From an uncultured bacterium (GTDB lineage: Bacteria; Cyanobacteriota; Vampirovibrionia; Gastranaerophilales; Gastranaerophilaceae): a DNA stretch of 64,000 bases. A program made the translations under genes and the position numbers. The notes below the pieces were generated by a model, which ran no database searches, had not been told where the DNA came from, and was given only the letters and a program-made list of their open reading frames with translations. Shown in pieces: positions 51,952 through 60,369 of this stretch. Position 1 is the first letter of the stretch. Each line of letters starts with the position of its first letter. The stretch spans positions 185,596 to 249,595 of the forward strand of contig CADAYE010000001.1 of the NCBI GenBank assembly GCA_902792085.1, read 5' to 3'.

Positions 51952-52761
51952 ATGATTACGATTGCGCAATATTGGAAAAAATCTGCAACATATAAAGTGT
52001 TTTCGTCCTTAGGTTTAGAGACAAAACATTTTATTTCAACCATTGGTCAAATTGCCCAAATGGGACTAAGGATGGCAAAACGAATTTTAATTGACGGAGT
52101 TCAGTTCAGAGAACTTTTTGTTCAATGTGAAAGATTTGGCATAAGTTCATTACCGATTACTCTTTCAATCGTCGGAATGACTTCAATTATTGTATCATCG
52201 CAAGTTGCAAATGAGATGGTAAAACAGGGCGGTTCAGGTTTAATCGGTATGCTGATGACTATTTTAACCGTCAGAGAAGTCGGTGTTATAATGTCGGGTT
52301 TTGCCATTATATCAATGATAGGTTCATCGTTGGCATCTGAACTTGCAACAATGAGGGTAACAGAGCAAATAGATGCCATTGATGTTTTAGGTGTTGATTC
52401 TGTAGGGCATTTGTTTACTCCAAGGGTGTTATCGGGAATAATTATGATGCCTGTTATAGTAATTATTGCTTCGGTTTTCGGGGTAATTTTAGGCGGTGTG
52501 GCATCAAATATTTTCTCCGGTCTTTCATACAGAGCATATTTCACATCTGTGTGGTTAGGTCTGTATATGAAAGATTTGTGGGTTTGTCTTACAAAAGCCG
52601 CAGTTTTTGGCGGAACAATTGCGCTTATAAGTTGTACCTGCGGATATTTTGCAAAAGGCGGTGCCAAAGGTGTCGGTCTTGCCACAACAAAGGCAGTCGT
52701 ATGGTCGTTTATCTCAATAGTTATTTGGGATATGATTTTTGCGATGTTATTTTTCTTTTAA
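51952..52761 (+). CDS. mlaE: MlaE-type lipid ABC transporter permease (second copy)
   Basis: The 269-residue protein is an MlaE permease: VGMTSIIVSSQVANEMVKQG, TILTVREVGVIMSGFAIISM, LATMRVTEQIDAIDVLGVD and GYFAKGGAKGVGLATTKAVV, with about six membrane segments. It is followed by its MlaF-like ATPase after 15 nt. It probably moves phospholipids across the envelope. It differs from the first copy at 7669 in the N-terminal 30 residues and core. Confidence 0.9.
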   Translation: MITIAQYWKKSATYKVFSSLGLETKHFISTIGQIAQMGLRMAKRILIDGVQFRELFVQCERFGISSLPITLSIVGMTSIIVSSQVANEMVKQGGSGLIGMLMTILTVREVGVIMSGFAIISMIGSSLASELATMRVTEQIDAIDVLGVDSVGHLFTPRVLSGIIMMPVIVIIASVFGVILGGVASNIFSGLSYRAYFTSVWLGLYMKDLWVCLTKAAVFGGTIALISCTCGYFAKGGAKGVGLATTKAVVWSFISIVIWDMIFAMLFFF

Positions 52762-52776
52762 ATAAAGGACAAAAAA

Positions 52777-53496
52777 ATGAGTATTGAAGTAAAAAATTTG
52801 GTAAAAAGTTTTGAAGATAAAGTTATCATAAATGATATTTCATTTAAAGTTAATGACGGTGAAATTCTTGCGATAGTAGGGTTTTCAGGTTCAGGTAAAA
52901 GTACGGTTTTAAAACTTATTTCGGGTTTAATCCCTTATGATAACGGTGAAATTATAACTTCAGAGGGCGATATTGCAATGGTATTTCAATATTCCGCATT
53001 ATTTGATTCATTGAACGTCTTTGAAAATATTTCTTTTGCTCTAAGAGAAAGAAAAGAACTGCGAAAATTGTATAATGAAGAACAGTTGCATGAAATTGTT
53101 GCCCAAAAACTTGAACTTGTCGGTTTGCAGGGGATAGAAAATAAGTTTCCGTCTGAACTTTCAGGTGGTATGCAAAAGCGTGTAAGTTTTGCAAGGGCAA
53201 TAGTTACTCAGCCTAATACAATTCTTTATGATGAACCGACTGCAGGTTTAGATCCGATGTCGTCAACTTTAATTGAAGATTATATCGTTCGCCTGAAGCA
53301 TGAAATAAATGCTGCCTCTATTGTAGTTACGCACCAAATGTCAACTATTACAAGAACCGCAGACAGAGTAATTATGCTATATGACGGAAAAATTGTATTT
53401 GAAGGTACTCCTGATGAATTGTTAAAACAAGATACCCCTTATACAAAACAATTTGTAACAGCATCTTTAGAAGGTCCTATGCAAATGAAAGCGTAG
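52777..53496 (+). CDS. mlaF: MlaF-type ABC transporter ATPase
   Basis: The 239-residue ATPase has Walker A VGFSGSGKSTVLKLISGL, Q-loop with VFQYSALFDSLNVFENISFAL (typical of MlaF), signature LSGGMQKRVSFARAI, Walker B TILYDEPTAGLDP and H-loop VVTHQMSTI. It energises the adjacent MlaE. An MCE (MlaD) protein is not encoded next to it. Confidence 0.92.
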   Translation: MSIEVKNLVKSFEDKVIINDISFKVNDGEILAIVGFSGSGKSTVLKLISGLIPYDNGEIITSEGDIAMVFQYSALFDSLNVFENISFALRERKELRKLYNEEQLHEIVAQKLELVGLQGIENKFPSELSGGMQKRVSFARAIVTQPNTILYDEPTAGLDPMSSTLIEDYIVRLKHEINAASIVVTHQMSTITRTADRVIMLYDGKIVFEGTPDELLKQDTPYTKQFVTASLEGPMQMKA

Positions 53497-53577
53497 GGGT
53501 AAATATTTCCTTGCTTATGGTTTATGTTTGTCATAAAATATCCTCAAAGATTAGCAAATAGTTTTTAAGGAGAGGAT

Positions 53578-55041
53578 ATGATTGAACTTTTGAAAAAGAC
53601 TGCCTCTGAACAGAGTAAGGCATTGAAAAATAAAGAAATTTCGGCTGTCGAACTTACAAAAGCCGCATTGGAAAGAATAAACGATTTAGATGAAAAACTT
53701 GGAGCATTTAATTCATTAACCGAAAATACGGCACTTGAGACCGCCAAAAAAGTTGATGAAAAAATTGCAAAAGGGGAAGAATTACCGCTTTTGGCAGGGA
53801 TTCCGCTGGCTTTGAAGGATAACATGAATTTGGTCGGTTCAAAAACTACCGCATCATCAAAAATTTTGGAAAATTTCGTGTCCCCTTTCAATGCTACGGT
53901 TACGGAAAAATTGTTAAATAACCTTGTACCTATTGTCGGTAAAGCAAATTTAGATGAATTTGCGATGGGTTCATCAAATGAAAACTCGGCATTTAAAAAA
54001 GTTCACAATCCATGGGATTTAAATAAAGTTCCGGGCGGTTCTTCAGGCGGTTCTGCAGCAAGTGTATCATCTTGCGAAGTAACATTGGCGCTTGGTTCTG
54101 ATACCGGCGGTTCAATCAGGCTTCCGGCATCATTTTGCGGAATTGTCGGTATGAAGCCAACTTATGGTAGAGTTTCAAGATACGGTCTGATTGCATTTGC
54201 ATCATCTTTAGACCAAATCGGTCCGTTTGCAAGAAGCGTTGAAGATGCTGCAAATTTGTTGGAAGTTATTGCAGGACATGACCCTAAGGATTCAACATCA
54301 CTCAATATGCCTGTTGAGCATTATGCAGACTTTTTAAAAAACGACATTAAAGGTAAAAAAGTCGGTATTATAAAAGAACTTATGGGTGAGGGTAATTCGC
54401 CAGAAGTTGCAAAAGCAGTTGAAAATGCTATTGAAACTTACAAAAAACTCGGATGTGAAGTTAAAGAGATTTCGCTAAAACACATAAAATATTCAATCGG
54501 TATTTATTACATTTTGGCAACTGCTGAATGTAGTTCAAACCTTGCAAGATTTGACGGAGTAAGATATGGTTACAGAACGCCTGATGCAAAAAATCTTATG
54601 GAAATGTACACAAAAACAAGAGCAGAAGGCTTCGGACCGGAAGTCAAACGTCGTATAATGCTTGGTACTTACGCACTTTCAGCAGGTTATTATGATGCAT
54701 ACTATAAAAAAGCACAACAGATGAGGGCATTGGTTACTCAGGATTTTGTTAATGCGTTTAAAGAAGTTGATGTCCTTATTTCACCGACTTGTCCAAACAG
54801 TGCATTTGAACTTGGTGCAAAAGCGTCTGATCCTTTGGCAATGTATTTAACGGATATTGCAACTATCGGATGTAATTTGGCAGGAATTCCCGGGATAAGT
54901 GTTCCTGCGGGATTTGACAATTCAGGTATGCCAATTGGGTTGCAAATTTTAGCACCTCAGTTTGAAGAAGGCAGATTATTTAACTTTGCATATCAATTTG
55001 AACAGGCAAATGACTTCTGGACAAAATTAGCAAATATTTAA
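53578..55041 (+). CDS. gatA: aspartyl/glutamyl-tRNA amidotransferase subunit A
   Basis: The 487-residue amidase supplies ammonia for Gln-tRNA or Asn-tRNA formation. It has the Ser-cisSer-Lys signature ([51 protein letters not shown]) and [15 protein letters not shown]. Length is normal. AAGGAGAGG precedes the ATG. gatB and gatC are not nearby. Confidence 0.95.
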   Translation: MIELLKKTASEQSKALKNKEISAVELTKAALERINDLDEKLGAFNSLTENTALETAKKVDEKIAKGEELPLLAGIPLALKDNMNLVGSKTTASSKILENFVSPFNATVTEKLLNNLVPIVGKANLDEFAMGSSNENSAFKKVHNPWDLNKVPGGSSGGSAASVSSCEVTLALGSDTGGSIRLPASFCGIVGMKPTYGRVSRYGLIAFASSLDQIGPFARSVEDAANLLEVIAGHDPKDSTSLNMPVEHYADFLKNDIKGKKVGIIKELMGEGNSPEVAKAVENAIETYKKLGCEVKEISLKHIKYSIGIYYILATAECSSNLARFDGVRYGYRTPDAKNLMEMYTKTRAEGFGPEVKRRIMLGTYALSAGYYDAYYKKAQQMRALVTQDFVNAFKEVDVLISPTCPNSAFELGAKASDPLAMYLTDIATIGCNLAGIPGISVPAGFDNSGMPIGLQILAPQFEEGRLFNFAYQFEQANDFWTKLANI

Positions 55042-55052
55042 AAAAATTTATA

Positions 55053-55205
55053 TTACTCCCTCTCCCTTTGAGAGGGTTTTTACTATACCCTCTCCGAGAG
55101 GTAAGATTGGATGAGGGTTTGTTTTTGCTCCCTCTCCGGGGAAGAGGGCTTGGTGAGGGTTAGTTTTAGCTCCCTCTCCGAGGGAGAGGGTTGGGGTGAG
55201 GGTTA
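55053..55205. repeat. cluster of REP-like palindromes after gatA
   Basis: Four consecutive copies lie here: CCCTCTCCCTTTGAGAGGG, CCCTCTCCGAGAGG...GGATGAGGG, CCCTCTCCGGGGAAGAGGG...GGTGAGGG and CCCTCTCCGAGGGAGAGGG...GGGGTGAGGG. The last one ends within the end of the DUF559 fragment. Confidence 0.75.
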
Positions 55206-55206
55206 A

Positions 55207-55440
55207 TCAATATATTTCTTTATCTTTGATAATATTATTATCTTCATTGTGCTGACTGCCATCAAGTTCAATGATTAACCATTTTTCCCGACAGACAAAA
55301 TCAACAATATAATCGCCAATCGGATGTTGTCTTTTAAATTTAACCCCTAATTGATTGTTGCGTATATAGTGCCACAATTTTTGTTCTTGTGGTGTTTGAT
55401 TTTTTCTTAAATTTCGAGCAAGAATATTTTTTGAATTCAT
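55207..55440 (-). pseudogene. truncated DUF559 (Vsr/restriction-endonuclease-like) protein
   Basis: The 77-residue product has the N-terminal and core parts of DUF559 nucleases: LRKNQTPQEQKLWHYIRNNQ, GVKFKRQHPIGDYIVDFVC and LIIELDGSQHNED, with the catalytic D and E-x-D-type residues of the PD-(D/E)XK fold. The usual C-terminal 35-40 residues (YL..xG..VLRFWNxE) are absent; the frame stops exactly where the REP-like cluster begins. Repeat insertion or deletion probably truncated it. Confidence 0.7.
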
Positions 55441-55569
55441 TGTTTCAATAATAGCATAAGTATGTAACTAACCCTCACCCGAAAATCTAAGTTTCGCATC
55501 CGGTGTTCGCATTAAACAGATATCAGCTTCACCTTTCATCTTCTGTTCAAACCGGCTCAACTTGATTTT

Positions 55570-55636
55570 CTTCCCTCTCCCTTTGAGAGGGTTAAATAGC
55601 TCCCTCTCTGGGGGAGAGGGTTGGGGTGAGGGTTAA
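55570..55636. repeat. REP-like palindromes, second cluster
   Basis: CCCTCTCCCTTTGAGAGGG and CCCTCTCTGGGGGAGAGGG...GGGGTGAGGGTTAA lie back to back, 130 nt from the DUF559 fragment. Confidence 0.65.
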
Positions 55637-55673
55637 TAATTATGGACTCACTTCGCTTTGCCCACACTACTGA

Positions 55674-55877
55674 CTAATTAAATATGCTTATCAATTTTTT
55701 AATATTAATAACCCCAATCGTTGAATCAATACAATCATTTATTGAAAACCGTCTGCATTGTATTCCTTCTATAATATCCGGGCAAATATCACGACTGTAA
55801 ATATATTCAATTGCTTTTGTCTTTTCTAATTGTCCTAAATGCCCAAGAGAATAACCCTGATGAATTTTCCCTGTCAT
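55674..55877 (-). CDS. hypothetical protein, 67 residues, possible fragment
   Basis: The frame reads MTGKIHQGYSLGHLGQLEKT and continues to IINIKK-type hydrophobic C-terminus. A GGGGA lies two to three bases before the ATG, a poor spacing. I do not recognise it. Given the DUF559 and parDE relics on both sides it may be a further gene fragment. Confidence 0.3.
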   Translation of the reverse strand: MTGKIHQGYSLGHLGQLEKTKAIEYIYSRDICPDIIEGIQCRRFSINDCIDSTIGVINIKKLISIFN

Positions 55878-55987
55878 ATCCCCTATATTTATGTAAAGTA
55901 TTTCCCTCTTAAAAAATTGCTTTCTATCCTAAGACATTGAAGTTTTATTACATCTCTGATATAATGTGTCTGACAAAGGAGTATGTT

Positions 55988-56220
55988 ATGGATATATCAT
56001 TAACACCTAATATTGAAAGATTTCTTCGCTCAAAAATTGCAGAAGGCCGATGCTTTTGAATTTTTAAATAGGAACACTTAAAAATGATTTAGCGAATAAA
56101 ACAGTTAGAATATACTCTATAAAGAAAAATTTTGTAATCGCATATAGGATTAGAGATAATAAAATCGAAATATTGCGTATTTTAACAAGATACCAAAATA
56201 TTTTTGCAGTTTTAAATTAA
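55988..56220 (+). pseudogene. collapsed parDE toxin-antitoxin locus
   Basis: AAAGGAG precedes ATG 55988, which opens a ParD-like start (MDISLTPNIERFLRSKIAEG) and stops at 56057-56059. From about 56072 another frame encodes the C-terminal two thirds of a RelE/ParE toxin (LKNDLANKTVRIYSIKKN, FVIAYRIRDNKIEILRILTR) ending at 56220. The antitoxin's C-terminus and the toxin's N-terminus are missing, as if one internal deletion fused the two genes. No product is expected. Confidence 0.65.
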
Positions 56221-56263
56221 TATGTAAGTCAGGGATTCTGCCCCGACAGAATGTAAGGGAAAT

Positions 56264-57667
56264 ATGAAAAAGAAATATCATTTTATAGCAATAGGCGGAG
56301 TAGGAATGAGCGGTTTGGCAAAATATCTTTTGCAAAATGGTTATGAAGTTTCCGGCTCTGATATTAATGACAGCAAATATGTAAAAAGCGTTCGTGATTT
56401 AGGCGCAAAAGTTTATATAGGGCACAACGAAGATAATTTGCCTGACGATTGTATAGTGGTTGCAAGTACCGCTATCCGAGAGTTCAATCCTGAAATTCAG
56501 AAGGCGAAGCGCCTCGGGTTGCCTATTTGGCATCGTTCTGATTTGCTTGCTGAGATTTCAAGGGGTGAAGAATATTTTATAGGATACTCAGGAACTCATG
56601 GCAAAACTACAACTTCGGGGCTTTGTTCTTATGTGCTCGAAAAAGCAGGTTTAAAACCGTCTTATGTTGTTGGCGGTATTATCCCTGAAATCAACACAAA
56701 CGCAAATTGCGCACATGCTAAATATTTTATCGCTGAACTTGACGAAAGTGATGGAACAATAGTTAAATATAGCCCAAATCTTGTAGTTGTAAACAATTTG
56801 GAACCTGACCATCTCGATTTTTACAAAAACGGTTTAGAATCTATTCTTGAAACATTTGAAACTTTCATTTCAAATATGAGAGAAAACGGAATAATCTTAG
56901 CCAATATGGATAATGAAGGAGTAAAAAGACTTGTTAAATATTTTTCTGTTCACGAACTTGCGCATAATGCTAAATTTATGACATTTTCTATCGGCGGAAA
57001 TACCGATTATTGCGCTAAAAATATTGTTTACGGGCAGGATTATACGACTTTTGATATTTATTATAAAGATGAATTTCAAACAAATCTTAAAATCAGCCTT
57101 AAAGGGGTGCATAATGTCTATAACTCGCTTGCTGTCTGGGCAAGTCTGCATACTGCCGGAGTTGATATGAATTTGGTAAATCCTTATTTTGCAGGGTTTA
57201 CAGGTATGGGCAGAAGATTTCAAAAGGTCGGGGAGTTTAATGGAGTCCAAATATATGATGATTATGCGCATCATCCGACAGAAATTAAAGCAACATTATC
57301 CTGCTCAAAATCTTTTAAGGACAAACATATTATTGCAGTATTTCAGCCGCACAGATATTCCCGTTTGCAAAATCTCTGGAATGAGTTTATGGAAGCGTTT
57401 GACGGAATAGATGAACTTATTGTAACTGATGTTTACGCAGCAAGTGAAGACGAAATTGTAGGGGTAAATTCAAAATCTTTTGTTGCGGAATTTAAAGAAA
57501 AATCAGATATTCCTTGCCGTCACATATCAGGCAGCATGGAAGAAGTTGCAAAAAATTTGTATAATGACCTTAAACCAAATGATATTGTAATCGGTTTAGG
57601 CGCAGGAACAATAACAAAACTTGGTTCTGAACTTATGAACTTGAGTAAAGAAGTGCAGGTTAAATAA
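56264..57667 (+). CDS. murC: UDP-N-acetylmuramate--L-alanine ligase
   Basis: The 467-residue Mur ligase adds L-Ala to UDP-MurNAc. It has the N-terminal GIGGVGMSGLAKYLL-like nucleotide motif (FIAIGGVGMSGLAKYLLQNG), ATP loop GYSGTHGKTTTSGLCSYV, ELDESDGT, NNLEPDHLDFYK, and DDYAHHPTEIKATL. AAGGGAAAT precedes the ATG. It starts a cell-envelope group with murB, ddl, ftsQ, a polyprenyl synthase and lepB. Confidence 0.95.
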   Translation: MKKKYHFIAIGGVGMSGLAKYLLQNGYEVSGSDINDSKYVKSVRDLGAKVYIGHNEDNLPDDCIVVASTAIREFNPEIQKAKRLGLPIWHRSDLLAEISRGEEYFIGYSGTHGKTTTSGLCSYVLEKAGLKPSYVVGGIIPEINTNANCAHAKYFIAELDESDGTIVKYSPNLVVVNNLEPDHLDFYKNGLESILETFETFISNMRENGIILANMDNEGVKRLVKYFSVHELAHNAKFMTFSIGGNTDYCAKNIVYGQDYTTFDIYYKDEFQTNLKISLKGVHNVYNSLAVWASLHTAGVDMNLVNPYFAGFTGMGRRFQKVGEFNGVQIYDDYAHHPTEIKATLSCSKSFKDKHIIAVFQPHRYSRLQNLWNEFMEAFDGIDELIVTDVYAASEDEIVGVNSKSFVAEFKEKSDIPCRHISGSMEEVAKNLYNDLKPNDIVIGLGAGTITKLGSELMNLSKEVQVK

Positions 57668-57681
57668 TAAAGGAGTTTATA

Positions 57682-57939
57682 ATGGTACATATTTTAGTGA
57701 TACCAAAAAGTGTTCATAAACCGGTTCGTGATCAAATGAATAATCCGATGGTTTTTAACTGTATGGGTTCATACTGTAAGCAACTCAAAAACGCAGATTC
57801 TCAAAAAAGTATCCATGATGCTGAAGCAATTTCTCAAAGAATTGAGCAGTCAATTAGCGCAAGAAAACAACTTGATGCGGATATTTTTGAAAGAGATAAA
57901 AGAATCTTGCAAAGCGCAGATGCAAAAAATGAGATATAA
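57682..57939 (+). CDS. hypothetical protein, 85 residues, downstream of murC
   Basis: The short soluble protein starts MVHILVIPKSVHKPVRDQMN and then is charged and helical (AEAISQRIEQSISARKQL). AAAGGAG precedes the ATG by 8 nt. It lies 14 nt after murC, so it is probably co-transcribed with it. No family recognised. Confidence 0.55.
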   Translation: MVHILVIPKSVHKPVRDQMNNPMVFNCMGSYCKQLKNADSQKSIHDAEAISQRIEQSISARKQLDADIFERDKRILQSADAKNEI

Positions 57940-57955
57940 ATTATAAAACCAAAAA

Positions 57956-58043
57956 AGATTCTGAATTAAATTAAGAATGGCAAAATTGTTTATATAATCA
58001 ATATAAACAATTTATCGTTATCCTGAACTTGATTCAGGATCTT
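57956..58043. repeat. inverted-repeat copies
   Basis: A degenerate AGATTCTGAATTAAATTAAG copy (57957-57983) and a perfect ATCCTGAACTTGATTCAGGAT (58021-58041) flank the start of the GIY-YIG gene. Confidence 0.5.
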
Positions 58044-58064
58044 TTCATGTTATATAATGCGCAT

Positions 58065-58337
58065 ATGTCAAAAAATAATGCTGTATATATAATGACAAAT
58101 TTTGCGAATACAACTTTTTATATCGGAGTAACAAATAATTTACTTCGCAGAATTCATGAGCATAAAACTAAATCTATACATGGATTTACAAGTAAATATA
58201 ATTTAAGTAAACTTGTTTATTTCGAATAGAACGAAAGAATTGAAGATGCTTTAAACAGAGAAAAACAATTAAAAAATTGGAAAAGACAGTGGAAAATAGA
58301 TTTAATCGCTAAAAATAATCCTGATTTTATTTATTAA
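58065..58337 (+). pseudogene. GIY-YIG nuclease-like gene with internal TAG
   Basis: The frame encodes a short GIY-YIG protein of the YhbQ-like group: AVYIMTNFANTTFYIGVTNNLLRRIHEH, then NLSKLVYFE and, after TAG at 58227-58229, NERIEDALNREKQLKNWKRQW and KIDLIAKNNPDF to a TAA at 58335-58337. The TAG stands where a Tyr or Phe codon is usual, so a single base change (for example TAT to TAG) split the gene. Amber readthrough is possible but not suggested by other genes. No good ribosome site is visible at either candidate ATG (58047, 58065). Confidence 0.7.
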
Positions 58338-58363
58338 ATAAAGTGATCCTGAATCAAGTTCAG

Positions 58364-58455
58364 GATGACGGTATTGTCAGGTTTAGGACGACGGTATTGT
58401 CAGGTTTAAGATGACGGTATTGTCAGGTTTAGGACGACGGTATTGTCAGGTTTAG
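58364..58455. repeat. four tandem 23-nt repeats
   Basis: The unit GATGACGGTATTGTCAGGTTTAG varies between GAT/GAC and TTAG/TTAA and is repeated four times, right after a ATCCTGAATCAAGTTCAGGAT palindrome. It may be a variable-number locus. It lies upstream of the murB promoter. Confidence 0.85.
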
Positions 58456-58499
58456 GACGATTAAAGGGAAAAATTGACAAGTTTTATTATTGTAATAAA

Positions 58500-58528
58500 T
58501 TGCACGGCAAAAAATAGTGTAATATAAT
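58500..58528 (+). promoter_or_regulatory. promoter of murB, leaderless layout
   Basis: TTGCAC (58500-58505) and TATAAT (58523-58528) are 17 nt apart. The -10 ends 9 nt before the ATG at 58538, and the intervening bases have no Shine-Dalgarno. Confidence 0.65.
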
Positions 58529-58537
58529 TGTTATGGA

Positions 58538-59440
58538 ATGACTGATTATATAGAAAAAGATTTTGAGATAAAAAATTACACAACATTTAAAATTGGCGGA
58601 AAAATAGACGAGGCTTATTTCCCTGACAATGTTGATGAATTTGTTCGGCTTTTGCAAAAATATCCCAACATACCTGTTTTGGGGAATTTGTCAAACACTC
58701 TTGTTTCAAGTGCAGGATATGAAGGAAAAGTAATTTTAACCCATAAATTGAATAATATTACTATTGAAGATAACAAAGTAACGGCGGAATGTGGTGTTAA
58801 AGGTCCAAAACTTTCTCAGGAAGTTTGCAAAGCGGGGTTATCAGGATTGGAATTTATGATAGGTTTCCCCGGAAGTGTCGGAGGGGAAGTTTATATGAAT
58901 GCATCGGCACACGGTCAGTGTATAAGTGACTGCATTACATCCGTTCTTTGCTATTCAAGGAAAATCGGGCTTGTTACTTTTGAAAAAGACCGTATGGGTT
59001 TTGATTACAGGACTTCCCGCTGTGAAAAAGATGATTTAATAGTATTAAAAGCGGAATTTGAATTGACCCCGAAAAATTCTGACGAAATAAAAAAACAAAT
59101 GGACGAAAATCTTGATTTTCGCAGAAAGCATCAGCCGACGCTTGCTCTGCCTAATTGCGGAAGTATATTTAAAAATCCGCCATGTAATCCTGCGGGCAGG
59201 CTGTTAGAAAGTGTCGGAGCAAAAGAGATTATGATTGGAGATGTCAGGGTTTGGCGCAATCATTCTAATTTTATAGTCAATACAGGCAGCGGAAAATCTT
59301 TAGATGTACTTGAATTGATGTGTGAAATGAAAAAACGGGTAAAAGAGGTTTATAATATTGAACTTGAACCCGAAATAAAATATTTGGGAAATAAAAGTAA
59401 AGAGGAACTGAAATTATGGCAGAAATTAACTCAAAAATAG
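58538..59440 (+). CDS. murB: UDP-N-acetylenolpyruvoylglucosamine reductase
   Basis: The 300-residue FAD enzyme makes UDP-MurNAc. It has NYTTFKIGG, LGNLSNTLVSSAGYEGKVI, GLEFMIGFPGSVGGEVYMNASAHG, DYRTSRCE, HQPTLALPNCGSIFKNPP (catalytic Ser in GSIFKNP), and HSNFIVNTGSG. It is type I/IIb in length. It overlaps the start of ddl by 25 nt. Confidence 0.95.
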   Translation: MTDYIEKDFEIKNYTTFKIGGKIDEAYFPDNVDEFVRLLQKYPNIPVLGNLSNTLVSSAGYEGKVILTHKLNNITIEDNKVTAECGVKGPKLSQEVCKAGLSGLEFMIGFPGSVGGEVYMNASAHGQCISDCITSVLCYSRKIGLVTFEKDRMGFDYRTSRCEKDDLIVLKAEFELTPKNSDEIKKQMDENLDFRRKHQPTLALPNCGSIFKNPPCNPAGRLLESVGAKEIMIGDVRVWRNHSNFIVNTGSGKSLDVLELMCEMKKRVKEVYNIELEPEIKYLGNKSKEELKLWQKLTQK

Positions 59441-60369
59441 ATAAAAATGCAAAAATAGCCGTACTTTGCGGAGGTATGTCGTCAGAAGCTGAAGTATCAC
59501 GTCGCTCGGGTAAAAACTGTTTCGGCGCATTACAAAGACTCGGCTATAAAAACGCTCAACTTGTGGAAGTAGATAAAGATATTGCACAAAAATTAAAAGA
59601 CGGCAAATTTGCTTATGCTTACAATGCATTGCACGGGAAATACGGTGAAGATGGTTGTATTCAGGGAATTTTAGAAATCTTGCAAATCCCATATACAGGT
59701 TGTGGTGTAATGAGTTCTGCAATTTGTATGAACAAAGAATATACAAAAAAAGTTCTTTCAACCTGTCCTGATATTCCGCTTGCAAAATCTGCATTTGTGC
59801 GCAAAGGTGATGATTTAGACAAATTAACGGCAGATTTAAAATTCCCTGTTATTACAAAACCTGTTTCCGAAGGCTCAAGTTTTGGGATGTCTAAGGTTAA
59901 TTCAAGAGAGGAATTGAAATCCGCTTATGAAGAAGCAATAAAATATAATGATGATGTTTTAGTAGAAGAATTTATTGACGGTTTTTTTGTTACTGTCGGT
60001 GTTTTAGAGCAAGACGGCAAAAATTTTGCAACTGAAATTCTCGAAATAAGACCGAAAAACGAATGGTACGATTTTGAGGCTAAATACACTGCAGGCATGT
60101 CAGATTTTATTTTACCTGCAAGATTAAGTGAAGATTTAACAAAGAAAGTTAAAGAAATTTCTGTTAAGGCTCACGAAATAACAGGCTGCAGAGGTGTTTC
60201 AAGAGTAGATTTGATGATAGGAAATGACGGTATTCCTTATGTAATTGAGATAAATACTTCTCCGGGGATGACAGATACAAGCGATTTGCCTGCCCAGTGC
60301 AAAGTTATGGGTATAAGTTATGATGATTTGGTACAAATTATTTTAAACGGTGCGGGGCTGAATAAATAA
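59416..60369 (+). CDS. ddl: D-alanine--D-alanine ligase
   Basis: The 317-residue ATP-grasp enzyme makes D-Ala-D-Ala. It has VLCGGMSSEAEVSRRSGKN, NALHGKYGEDGCIQGIL, YTGCGVMSSAICMNKEYTKK, KPVSEGSSFGMSKV and the metal site VIEINTSPGMTDTSDLPAQ. It starts inside murB and overlaps the ftsQ start by one base, indicating one operon. Confidence 0.95.
   Translation: MAEINSKIDKNAKIAVLCGGMSSEAEVSRRSGKNCFGALQRLGYKNAQLVEVDKDIAQKLKDGKFAYAYNALHGKYGEDGCIQGILEILQIPYTGCGVMSSAICMNKEYTKKVLSTCPDIPLAKSAFVRKGDDLDKLTADLKFPVITKPVSEGSSFGMSKVNSREELKSAYEEAIKYNDDVLVEEFIDGFFVTVGVLEQDGKNFATEILEIRPKNEWYDFEAKYTAGMSDFILPARLSEDLTKKVKEISVKAHEITGCRGVSRVDLMIGNDGIPYVIEINTSPGMTDTSDLPAQCKVMGISYDDLVQIILNGAGLNK

Noticed and set aside
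58364..58455. CRISPR-like array from the 23-nt tandem units
   Set aside because: The units are directly adjacent without spacers and no cas gene is present.
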